A stretch of DNA of 15,436 nucleotides from Deltaproteobacteria bacterium (GTDB lineage Bacteria > Desulfobacterota > DSM-4660 > Desulfatiglandales > HGW-15), in NCBI GenBank assembly GCA_019308525.1, contig JAFDIC010000078.1, forward strand, positions 1-15,436, written 5' to 3'. The notes under the pieces were generated by a model. That model was not told the DNA's origin, did no database searches, and saw only the letters and a program-made list of their open reading frames with translations. The position numbers were made by a program, and so were the translations under genes. Below, in pieces: positions 6,526-12,986 of the stretch; positions within the stretch are counted from its first letter, which is position 1, and the number at the start of each line of letters is the position of its first letter.

Positions 6526-8548
6526 CCTCTCTGTCCTCCCGAAATGTCATGGGAAATGTCATGACCGTCGTGCACCCTCTAAATTCCAGGGTGACTCGCA
6601 ACTGAACACCACGAACCAAGTGTTCGCATCCTATGAGACGTTGGATCTCTTCGCCCACCCTTTGCAAGATATCCTGTGTCATCTTGCGGCCCTCATCCGG
6701 GTCAGCAACATGGCCGTCGGGTTCGTGGGTAATGGTGATTTTCGGTCCGGGTGGGGTTTCTCCCGCCGAAGAGGGAGATGGAATCTTGATCTCGACCGTG
6801 TCAGCAGTCGGCTTTGGCTCACGTTCCGGCTGCACCGTATCGTCGGTCGGCTCCGGTTCGGGCCGGTTTGGTCCCATGACCCTGGAGGCTTCCCTTAATG
6901 CCACCCCCACATCCAGTTTCCCTGCGCCCAGCATATTCCATGTATCGGGGTTCTTTTCCTTTATGATGAGGGCGGTCCGATCAAGGATTCCCTTTATGGT
7001 TTGAAAATCCATGCCGGGATGCGCAGACAAAGGGAGCGCTATGGCCCCCGCAACATGGGGTGCTGCCAGGGATGTCCCCGCACCGTAAGAATAGGAATCG
7101 TTTAGGTCGGGACAATAGATATCATCCGCATCCAGGGGAAGTCCTGCACCACCGGGAGCGGAGATGCTCACCGTAGGTGAGTAATTGGAATAGACGGCCT
7201 TCCTGTCATCTGGCGACAGGGCTGCAACGGATAATACACCATCGATGATCTTGCTGTAGTCCGAGGGATAATGGGCTCCGGAATCGTTGGTGTTGCCGGC
7301 GGAGGTCACAAAAACAACACCGTTGGAAGCGGCGGCTCTGATCGCCTCCCTGATGACTGCCACATCGCCGGAAGTCTTCCAACTGCAATTGGCCACAACC
7401 CTGGAAATGGGTTGACCATCCAGCATGTTGCTCTTTTGGATCTCTGAAAGATAATGGATCGCCTCTGCCCTCTGGCTGTAATATTGGGCCTCCAATCTCA
7501 CGATCAAAGGAAGGAAATGTGCCTTCGGGCATATCCCCGATATGCCGTTGCCTGTACCCGCGAATATACCGAATATCTGAGTGCTGTGTGAAGAGAAACT
7601 TGGAGCATTGGAGAAGAAATACTCTTGCCTGATGTCCGCCTCGAGCGTAGAGGGGAATGCCGGGTGCTTGAGGGAAGGCTTTCCATCAATGACCGCAACA
7701 ACTACGCTGGGGGATCCCTTGGTATAGTCCCATGCTTCATCAATGTTGATGGCTTCCAGATTCCAGCCTAGGCCATCCATGGGGGAATCTTCCGAATCAT
7801 TGATGCCGTAAAACAGGGGTTCAGAATAGTGCACCTCCGGCATTTGGTTGAAAAAGTCTATAGCACCACCCATGTCCTGGCCTGCCTGAAGGCGGACGAT
7901 AAGCCATTCACCATAACGGCTCTGGTTTACGATTTCATAATTGTCTGGCAGTTCGTTAATCCTGTTAATCAAACTTTGTCGGGCGCCGGGATGATATGCG
8001 ACAAGCACCCTCCCGGGAGAGAGGTATCGGGTGAAACCCTCCGAGTCCATCAGGTTCTTTCTTGTAATAACCATGTTGACCTGGCACGGCATGCATTCTG
8101 AGACAATATTATCAAGTCCATCCATTAACTGCTGGAAGCTTCCCGGGACGTTTGTCACGGCTTCGTGGGATTTTGCCGTGGCGCCATGCAGGGAAGTGCG
8201 GATGTAGAGACTGCTGCGGGTAATCCTCGCGACCCTTTTTGCAAACGACCTCCTGGAGAAGAGGCGCCCATTGGTCGCCACCGAACATTCCGTTTGGCGC
8301 GACATGGCATAGGCCAGCAGATCCAAGAACTTCGGATGGAGTGTCGGTTCACCTCCGAAAAGATCAATCTTTGAATTCGGGGGCATGGAGGCGATCAGAC
8401 TCAGAGCGCGCTCGTAGGGAAAACAAAAAGGAGAATGGATATCATCTACCATACAGAAACGACACCGATTATTGCACCTGTCAGTCAGATGAATAATCAA
8501 AACATTTTCCTTGCGTATGAATTTGCGGCCAATATCAGGGGAGTCCAT
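6512..8548 (-). CDS. Radical SAM - subtilisin-like protease fusion protein
   Basis: This single uninterrupted 678-residue ORF joins two enzymes. Residues about 14-175 are a radical SAM half-barrel: CNNRCRFC places the [4Fe-4S] cysteines at 25, 29 and 32, and FGGEPTLHP (64-72) is the SAM-binding GGEP motif. At about 178 it passes directly into a fervidolysin/I9-like prodomain (GRVLVAYHPG... to PEVHYSEP, 243) and an S8 protease domain (about 262-555) with Asp288 (VVVAVIDG), His321 (SSHSTQ), oxyanion Asn419 (TSAGNTND) and Ser493 (GTSLAAPHVAG), so the triad is intact. A Pro/Glu/Thr linker with an imperfect 12-residue repeat (563-586) precedes an unrecognised C-terminal region (about 603-678). No signal peptide or membrane segment is seen, so it should act in the cytoplasm. 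No SPASM domain is seen, and the radical SAM part is short. It starts 16 bp after the PDZ gene. Confidence 0.9.
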   Translation of the reverse strand: MDSPDIGRKFIRKENVLIIHLTDRCNNRCRFCMVDDIHSPFCFPYERALSLIASMPPNSKIDLFGGEPTLHPKFLDLLAYAMSRQTECSVATNGRLFSRRSFAKRVARITRSSLYIRTSLHGATAKSHEAVTNVPGSFQQLMDGLDNIVSECMPCQVNMVITRKNLMDSEGFTRYLSPGRVLVAYHPGARQSLINRINELPDNYEIVNQSRYGEWLIVRLQAGQDMGGAIDFFNQMPEVHYSEPLFYGINDSEDSPMDGLGWNLEAINIDEAWDYTKGSPSVVVAVIDGKPSLKHPAFPSTLEADIRQEYFFSNAPSFSSHSTQIFGIFAGTGNGISGICPKAHFLPLIVRLEAQYYSQRAEAIHYLSEIQKSNMLDGQPISRVVANCSWKTSGDVAVIREAIRAAASNGVVFVTSAGNTNDSGAHYPSDYSKIIDGVLSVAALSPDDRKAVYSNYSPTVSISAPGGAGLPLDADDIYCPDLNDSYSYGAGTSLAAPHVAGAIALPLSAHPGMDFQTIKGILDRTALIIKEKNPDTWNMLGAGKLDVGVALREASRVMGPNRPEPEPTDDTVQPEREPKPTADTVEIKIPSPSSAGETPPGPKITITHEPDGHVADPDEGRKMTQDILQRVGEEIQRLIGCEHLVRGVQLRVTLEFRGCTTVMTFPMTFREDREDEQE

Positions 8549-8564
8549 TTTTCACCAAAGCTCT

Positions 8565-9338
8565 CTACATTGTCAGATGGGAGCACCAGGCAAGTTCAAC
8601 AGGAATGCCCGTTGCATATTCGATGCTGCTATATGATACGCCCAAGAGATCCATATTGTTGTTACAGGTGAAAGAACTGGGTATAATTACAAGATCAGGC
8701 TTGATTCCATGTTGATCCTGAAAATCCTTTATGGCATGAAGGTAATCCGAACAGGTGTACAGGTCACCCATCATAATGTTTCCCCCCCAGAAGCGATGCC
8801 TCGGTATCCACAAATAAAGGTTTTTGCTCTTTAGGATCTCTTCTGTCTCGGCATGTTTTTCCAGCAGGTAAGCCACCACCGGCTCCATGATATCTGAACT
8901 CATCAACAGGATCTGTTTGGCGTCTGTTTGCGATATCTTGTGGAGCACATTCCAGAGCCAGGTAGGATTGAAGTCATCAATCAGGACAACGCCATACGGG
9001 TGAGATTTGGAGGCCGGATACCCCGGGGGGCGGTAGGGGTAGCTGGCTTCACTGTCCCCGTTTTCCGCAAGGTCAAATGATAAGACCTGCCCGTTACGAA
9101 GAATTTCTACGGAGATCGGGGTCTCTTTACATTCGCCTGCCAAATACTCCTTGGCTTCGGTTCGAAAAAGCACGGGCCTGCCATTTATCTTTCTTATGAC
9201 ATCATAGGTCTTGAGGCCGGCGCGTTCCGCGGGGGAAGATCTTATGGTCCCCTCGATCTGTGGTGTAAGGGGTTGCGTGTGATAGAGACTTGGGAGAACC
9301 AACAAGGGGGGGTCCCTATTTTCTCCTTCAAGGGCCAA
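8565..9338 (-). CDS. PDZ protein with DUF512-like C-terminal domain (copy A), probably the second half of the upstream radical SAM protein
   Basis: The open frame contains a PDZ-like domain (about 28-92; EGTIRSSPAERAGLKTYDVI at 29-48 has the PDZ loop and GL-x-x-x-D-x-I pattern) and a domain of about 150 residues (100-250) resembling the C-terminal part of DUF512 proteins, with NLYLWIPRHRFWGGN (173-187) and PDLVIIPSSF (214-223). It is a paralogue of the protein at 10135-10956; shared anchors are SYPY, PDL-hydrophobic-x-x-P and TGIPVEL. The only nearby start is a TTG at 9338 inside the radical SAM gene, 97 bp before that gene stops. Its first residues align with the paralogue only from about residue 10 onward, suggesting translation continues from the radical SAM frame by a -1 shift at the C-run 9306-9312 rather than starting here. 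Confidence 0.8.
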   Translation of the reverse strand: MALEGENRDPPLLVLPSLYHTQPLTPQIEGTIRSSPAERAGLKTYDVIRKINGRPVLFRTEAKEYLAGECKETPISVEILRNGQVLSFDLAENGDSEASYPYRPPGYPASKSHPYGVVLIDDFNPTWLWNVLHKISQTDAKQILLMSSDIMEPVVAYLLEKHAETEEILKSKNLYLWIPRHRFWGGNIMMGDLYTCSDYLHAIKDFQDQHGIKPDLVIIPSSFTCNNNMDLLGVSYSSIEYATGIPVELAWCSHLTM

Positions 9339-10132
9339 ACGGCCTCCAATACGGCGTTCCAGGCCTGTTTCGTGTCAAAGGGAGGCATCTCGGAGTAATA
9401 TCTTGAATAGCCGGGAAGCGTAATGCGTATCATTCTTGCGAGATGTTCGTCTAGAAAGCCAATTGTCTCCAAGAGATCGCTCATCTCCAGGGTCGGCCAT
9501 GCAACGATGGAGCCGGTAAAGGCCAATCCATGTTCCTTCAATTTCTTCAATGATCTTAGGGATGCTTCACTGCATGAATCGCCCATAATCTTTTTTCGGC
9601 TGTCGGGGTTGGAGGAATTAACCGAGACCGATAGATTAATGGGAACGAGCCTACAGAGCTCCTCAATGGTCTTCTCATCAAGCATGGTTCCGTTGGTCGT
9701 GATGGATATCTCAACCCCGGGATCGACTGCCCTTACCATTTTCAAAATGGGTATCAGATCCCTGTTGGTAAATGGCTCTTTGTAAAACCGCCTTTCGAAT
9801 TGGGGTAACCCTTTTCTTGTTTCCTGTCGATAGTATCGAAGCCGTGTCCTGGCCTCTTGTATGGATAAGGTCGTCTTTGCGTAGGGGAGAGGATTTCCCT
9901 TCTCATAGCAAAAGTTACATCGCAAATTGCAGTGGCCTGAGAGGGGGCCCAGGCTATCAAACACGGATTTGTATTCTTCAAAGGCCCAGGCTGACAGGTT
10001 TCTCAAGCGAAAGGCATCGATTTCAATCGGTTCTCCACCTGCTTCAAACTGGATAAGTCCCGACAATGAATCTATTCTGTTCTTGAGGTATTTGATGACA
10101 GGATGTAGAGCGGCATCATCCAACTTCCTCAT
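9242..10132 (-). CDS. Radical SAM enzyme, probably continuing into the PDZ frame
   Basis: This 296-residue frame has the radical SAM cluster HCNLRCNFC with cysteines at 68, 72 and 75. The usual GGEP is replaced by FYKEPFTN (117-124), followed by the ITTNGTML strand (144-151). Residues 1-60 are an N-terminal extension of unknown role. No SPASM cysteine cluster follows. The last residues after GTPP (273-276) look like out-of-frame noise: the alignment with the paralogous PDZ protein (LREGFKVPLWIEP) continues in the other frame. One extra C in the 7-C run would give a 522-residue rSAM-PDZ-DUF512-like protein ending at 8565. The start is well supported: GGGAGGA seven bases before the ATG, two bases after the previous gene. 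Confidence 0.87.
   Translation of the reverse strand: MRKLDDAALHPVIKYLKNRIDSLSGLIQFEAGGEPIEIDAFRLRNLSAWAFEEYKSVFDSLGPLSGHCNLRCNFCYEKGNPLPYAKTTLSIQEARTRLRYYRQETRKGLPQFERRFYKEPFTNRDLIPILKMVRAVDPGVEISITTNGTMLDEKTIEELCRLVPINLSVSVNSSNPDSRKKIMGDSCSEASLRSLKKLKEHGLAFTGSIVAWPTLEMSDLLETIGFLDEHLARMIRITLPGYSRYYSEMPPFDTKQAWNAVLEAVWPLKEKIGTPPCWFSQVSITRNPLHHRSRGP
9306..9312 (-). other. Seven-C run at the rSAM/PDZ frame junction (slippery site or homopolymer error)
   Basis: The minus strand reads ACC CCC CCT in the radical SAM frame, which contains the -1 slippery heptamer C-CCC-CCT (form X-XXY-YYZ). The PDZ frame is exactly -1 relative to the radical SAM frame. Either programmed -1 slippage, polymerase slippage or an undercalled C would join the two proteins. 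Confidence 0.65.
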
Positions 10133-10134
10133 TT

Positions 10135-10956
10135 CTAATCCTCCCTGCCATAGACATATTGCAAAGGAACCAGTTCGACCGGAATCCCGGTGACATATTG
10201 GAGCTCAAAAATAGATCTTCCATGAAAGTCCACACCCCAGGAAGAGCCAAATGCATCCGGGACAAGTATAAGATCCGGACGATCCCTTATTTCATCACAG
10301 GCCCTTAGGAAGGCCGTCTCATAATCTTCCACGAATCGACTTTCCATCAAGTGAGTGTTTCCTTCCATGGTGTTAAAGCCCGGCACATAGAGCCACAATG
10401 CTCGGTGCTCAAAGAACTCCTCATAAAAGGATTGATGCCTTACAAGGGTTTCTACCACTCCCGCTGTCAGGGGTGAGCAAAAGAACAGGACCTTTTCCGC
10501 ATTGTGTTTTTGAATCACATATGCGATGTGGGCCAAGTAACGAGGGTCAAAATCCGGCAAGAACAACATCCCGGCTCTTTCCCCGGGATGATGCAAGCAG
10601 GGATCGTAGGGATATGAGAATCCATTGGATCCGGGGGGAACCCTATCCAGATCAATGGTCATTTCCCGCCCTTTTCTTCTGATCTTGACCTCCATTCCTG
10701 TCTGAGATTCTATCTCAGTACAATTGAACATATCCCTTATCTCTGAACGCGCATGAACACCGCTTCCGTTTATTGCGATAACCTCATCGCCCGGCTGGAT
10801 CCCTGCGGCCATGGCTGGTGAGTTGAGAATAACTCCATCAATGAGGGGAAGGACGGGTATCCTTCTGAATTGAACCGGCTCAATCCACAGGGGAACCTTG
10901 AAACCCTCTCTCAGAGTAGTGATGAAATCGTAGGTCCTGTTCCAGAAATCCTCCAT
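10135..10956 (-). CDS. PDZ protein with DUF512-like C-terminal domain (copy B)
   Basis: The 273-residue protein is the first gene of the radical SAM operon. It has a PDZ-like domain at about 37-107 (IDGVILNSPAMAAGIQPGDE, 39-58; INGSG, 62-66) and a DUF512-like domain at about 113-270 (ALWLYVPGFNTMEGN, 186-200; PDLILVPDAF, 227-236; TGIPVEL, 256-262). PDZ domains bind C-termini or extended peptides, so a role in holding a substrate for the radical SAM enzymes is reasonable inference. The first 30 residues match the last part of the radical SAM domain next to copy A, as if the gene arose by loss of its own radical SAM half. I start it at the ATG 10956; the frame is open to a GTG at 11118, but those 54 codons look non-coding and lack a ribosome-binding site. 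Confidence 0.8.
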   Translation of the reverse strand: MEDFWNRTYDFITTLREGFKVPLWIEPVQFRRIPVLPLIDGVILNSPAMAAGIQPGDEVIAINGSGVHARSEIRDMFNCTEIESQTGMEVKIRRKGREMTIDLDRVPPGSNGFSYPYDPCLHHPGERAGMLFLPDFDPRYLAHIAYVIQKHNAEKVLFFCSPLTAGVVETLVRHQSFYEEFFEHRALWLYVPGFNTMEGNTHLMESRFVEDYETAFLRACDEIRDRPDLILVPDAFGSSWGVDFHGRSIFELQYVTGIPVELVPLQYVYGRED

Positions 10957-11017
10957 GTCCTTTTCTTCTGTCTGGTAAGGCGTATACTTGTGGACTAGAG
11001 GCCGCCTGACCAGGCTC

Positions 11018-11044
11018 CCCCGGCACCGGCAACAGGGGCCGGGG
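11018..11044. repeat. GC-rich hairpin in the leader of the radical SAM operon
   Basis: CCCCGGC (11018-11024) pairs perfectly with GCCGGGG (11038-11044) around a 13-base loop. It lies in 10957-11153, between the divergent operons, where I see no certain gene and no clear minus-strand promoter. A further CCGGGG/CCCCGG pair lies at 11118-11141. They could structure the leader of the radical SAM operon transcript. Confidence 0.4.
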
Positions 11045-11143
11045 ATACCCTGGGTGTGGACAACCACAATACAAAACAGGCCGCTATCATCACTTTTTTC
11101 CCTTCCTCTGCTTGACACCGGGGGACAGCAGGCTACCCCGGGA

Positions 11144-11164
11144 GCTTCTGACCTTGACAGAAGC
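11144..11164. promoter_or_regulatory. Inverted repeat over the -35 box, candidate operator
   Basis: GCTTCTG (11144-11150) and CAGAAGC (11158-11164) form a perfect 7-bp dyad with a 7-base centre. It encloses the TTGACA -35 element (11154-11159) of the plus-strand promoter, so a protein bound here would block that promoter, and being in the divergent region it could also affect the radical SAM operon. Confidence 0.5.
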
Positions 11165-11182
11165 GGGTGTTTTGCCTATGCT
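11154..11182 (+). promoter_or_regulatory. Sigma-70 promoter of the zinc-finger/pilin operon
   Basis: A perfect TTGACA (11154-11159), 17-bp spacer and TATGCT (11177-11182) predict a start near 11189. This makes the ATG at 11189 an unlikely start codon and supports the one at 11228. Confidence 0.65.
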
Positions 11183-11227
11183 TTTTAGATGGCCAAACTG
11201 GGCAATCGTGAGGTGGAGACCTCTCCC

Positions 11228-11830
11228 ATGAAGTGTTCGAGTCACCCAAACAGAAACGCCAAATTCCACTGTCTTTCGTGCAGGAGGGCTTTGTGTGAAG
11301 AGTGCGCTATAGAGCTTGAGGATGGCAGGTACCAGTGTATGGGCTGCACCTTGCGCGCCACCCTGGAAGAAATAGAAGAAAGAAGACATGATAAAATCAG
11401 GTCAAAAGACAAGAAAGAAATCGAAAAAGAGGTCAAGAAGAAAAAAAGGGCCTATCTTAGGATACTGGTTCCTGTTTCGATAGGGCTTGTGATCGCCATT
11501 GTGGAGCTGCTCCTCTATCACAAGATTACTTCCACCACGGAGGTTGAGCACCTTCAACCTGAGAAGAACCCTTTCGCCGTTGCAATCGTAATACGCCAGG
11601 CCATAAGTGATTACGCGCGAGATCACAAGGGCGTTGTCCCCGGGGGACTGGAGGAATTACTGGGCAAGTACCTGCCAGAAGGAAGAGTCAGTGCAATGGA
11701 TTTGCAGGCATTTCACTATGAGAGAAAATCTCCTTACTCCTATGTGCTTGAGCCCGTATATGCTCCAAATGATCTGCCCGTGGATTTTGCCTTCACAGAC
11801 CAAGGACTGATGCTGGAGGGATGGCAGTGA
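11228..11830 (+). CDS. B-box-like zinc-finger membrane protein with pilin-like C-terminal region
   Basis: The 200-residue protein starts with a B-box-like metal-binding segment: Cys3-x2-His6, Cys15-x2-Cys18, Cys23-x2-Cys26 and Cys37-x2-Cys40. A very charged, probably coiled-coil stretch (45-74) and one membrane helix (about 76-97) follow. The remaining 100 residues (NPFAVAIVIRQAISDYARDH..., 114 onward) should lie outside the cytoplasm and resemble the globular part of GspG-like pseudopilins. The topology would put the zinc finger in the cytoplasm. GGTGGAGA lies about nine bases before the ATG at 11228; an in-frame ATG at 11189 coincides with the predicted transcription start. It overlaps the pilin gene by 10 bp, so both are one operon. 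Function unknown; a role in pilus assembly or sensing is inference. Confidence 0.78.
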   Translation: MKCSSHPNRNAKFHCLSCRRALCEECAIELEDGRYQCMGCTLRATLEEIEERRHDKIRSKDKKEIEKEVKKKKRAYLRILVPVSIGLVIAIVELLLYHKITSTTEVEHLQPEKNPFAVAIVIRQAISDYARDHKGVVPGGLEELLGKYLPEGRVSAMDLQAFHYERKSPYSYVLEPVYAPNDLPVDFAFTDQGLMLEGWQ

Positions 11831-12315
11831 GGAAGAGTGCCCCCAGGCCGGGAGAGAGCGGTTTTACCCTGGTAGAATTGTTGGTCACCATCGCTATTAT
11901 TGGCATTCTTGCCTCTATCTCCCTGCCCCTGGCCAAGGCGTACAGGATCAAGGCTGAATACAGCAACCTTATGACCACGCTTCGCTACCTAATGGACGGA
12001 ATGGAGACCTTCTACATCGAAAATGACAGCTTTTATCCCACTGACGCATTTGGCTTTGTCAGGGTGGACAGGGGTGTTGAGAAGGAAATCCCGGAGCTGA
12101 AATACACCTTCCCCGCGGGGCACAAACATCGTTTCGACGTTTATGCCATCAACATGTACTGGGCAGGCAAGAAAATAAACTACTCCTACATCTATGTATA
12201 CGCAGATTTCGATCGCGACAACAACGGCAAGAACGATTTGTACATGGTGTACATGTACCTGATCGACAGCACTCCCGTGGAAGAAAAGTACAGGACCATT
12301 AAGCAGTTTTGGTAG
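11821..12315 (+). CDS. Type IV pilin-like protein (prepilin)
   Basis: This is a 164-residue prepilin with a short basic leader and the class III signal GESGFTLVELLVTIAIIGIL: peptidase cleavage is expected between Gly14 and Phe15, and Glu19 is the conserved Glu5 of the mature protein. After the membrane helix comes a Tyr-rich globular domain containing DFDRDNNGKND, an acidic Asp/Asn loop that could bind calcium as in some major pseudopilins. The start could also be GTG 11827, which has better spacing from GGAGG and overlaps the previous stop as GTGA. No other pilus assembly genes are in the window, so this is probably an orphan minor pilin or pseudopilin working with the upstream zinc-finger membrane protein. 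Confidence 0.9.
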   Translation: MAVRKSAPRPGESGFTLVELLVTIAIIGILASISLPLAKAYRIKAEYSNLMTTLRYLMDGMETFYIENDSFYPTDAFGFVRVDRGVEKEIPELKYTFPAGHKHRFDVYAINMYWAGKKINYSYIYVYADFDRDNNGKNDLYMVYMYLIDSTPVEEKYRTIKQFW

Positions 12316-12341
12316 CCCGTTTTCTTTGACAGGGGGGGTTG

Positions 12342-12956
12342 CTACATCTTTTGGTAGAGGGCCAGTATCCCCTTGAGGGAACCAAAGGGGGTCAACAGCC
12401 TCATTCCCTTGTATTTGGGCAGGATGCTGTTCAGGCCGTACACCATGAAAATGGAGCCCTTCTTGGCCTTCTGAACGATGAGGTCTGCAAATTCGTCCTG
12501 CATGGTCAAATAGGTGTAAAAGATATCGAAATCATGAAAATATATGCCGGTCTTCCCCCCTATTGATCGGTACGAGGCCTCGTCCAGGGCATTGCCGTTG
12601 AACAGAAAGATATTGTCCGGCGGCAGGGGAAAGCCTTGCTCCCTGAGTTCCTGATCCAGCAAGGCGCGCAGCTCGCTGTACTCATCAAGGATCCACTCAT
12701 CAAGTTCTATGCCAAAGGAGAGGCGAACGATATAACCAAAGAGGACATTGACGCGACCGTCTCCACAACCCATATCCAGGAAAAGGGATCGTCCGGGAAC
12801 GACGAGGCCTTCCGATAGTAAGCACTCAAGGCATGCCAGTAATTTTCCCAGATCCGAAGATCTCCTGAAGCCCAGGGATCCCGAGTCTCCCACCTTTCTT
12901 TCATCGTAAAAACGCGCGACCTCTTGAAGTGTTCTTTGAATAGTCTCGTTCAACAT
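12342..12956 (-). CDS. Class I SAM-dependent methyltransferase-like protein
   Basis: The 204-residue protein has the glycine-rich SAM-binding motif I, FLDMGCGDGRVN (59-70), and the following acidic strand end GIELDEW (82-88), characteristic of class I methyltransferases. Preceding residues 1-55 are helical. The motif IV region reads YFHDFDIFYTY (about 138-148), not a DPPY or NPPF motif, so DNA or N6-type methylation is not indicated. The substrate is unknown. AAGGA lies six bases before the ATG. It is the last gene of a minus-strand group with the cysteine-cluster protein 30 bp upstream and the Lon-like protease beyond. It converges with the pilin gene with 26 bp between the two stop codons; a weak stem GTAGC/GCTAC spans this gap. 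Confidence 0.8.
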   Translation of the reverse strand: MLNETIQRTLQEVARFYDERKVGDSGSLGFRRSSDLGKLLACLECLLSEGLVVPGRSLFLDMGCGDGRVNVLFGYIVRLSFGIELDEWILDEYSELRALLDQELREQGFPLPPDNIFLFNGNALDEASYRSIGGKTGIYFHDFDIFYTYLTMQDEFADLIVQKAKKGSIFMVYGLNSILPKYKGMRLLTPFGSLKGILALYQKM

Positions 12957-12986
12957 GAAAATCCTTGAGAGGGGCTAAAGCGCATC

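Noticed and set aside
10957..11118. 54-codon N-terminal extension of the PDZ copy B from a GTG
   Set aside because: Composition is unlike the rest, no ribosome-binding site is present, and the paralogue aligns only from the ATG at 10956.
11090..11389. 99-codon minus-strand frame
   Set aside because: It runs through the zinc-finger gene in antisense and across the predicted promoter.
12312..12345. GTAGC/GCTAC stem spanning the converging pilin and methyltransferase stops
   Set aside because: No T-tract follows on either strand and the stem needs a bulge; mentioned only under the methyltransferase gene.
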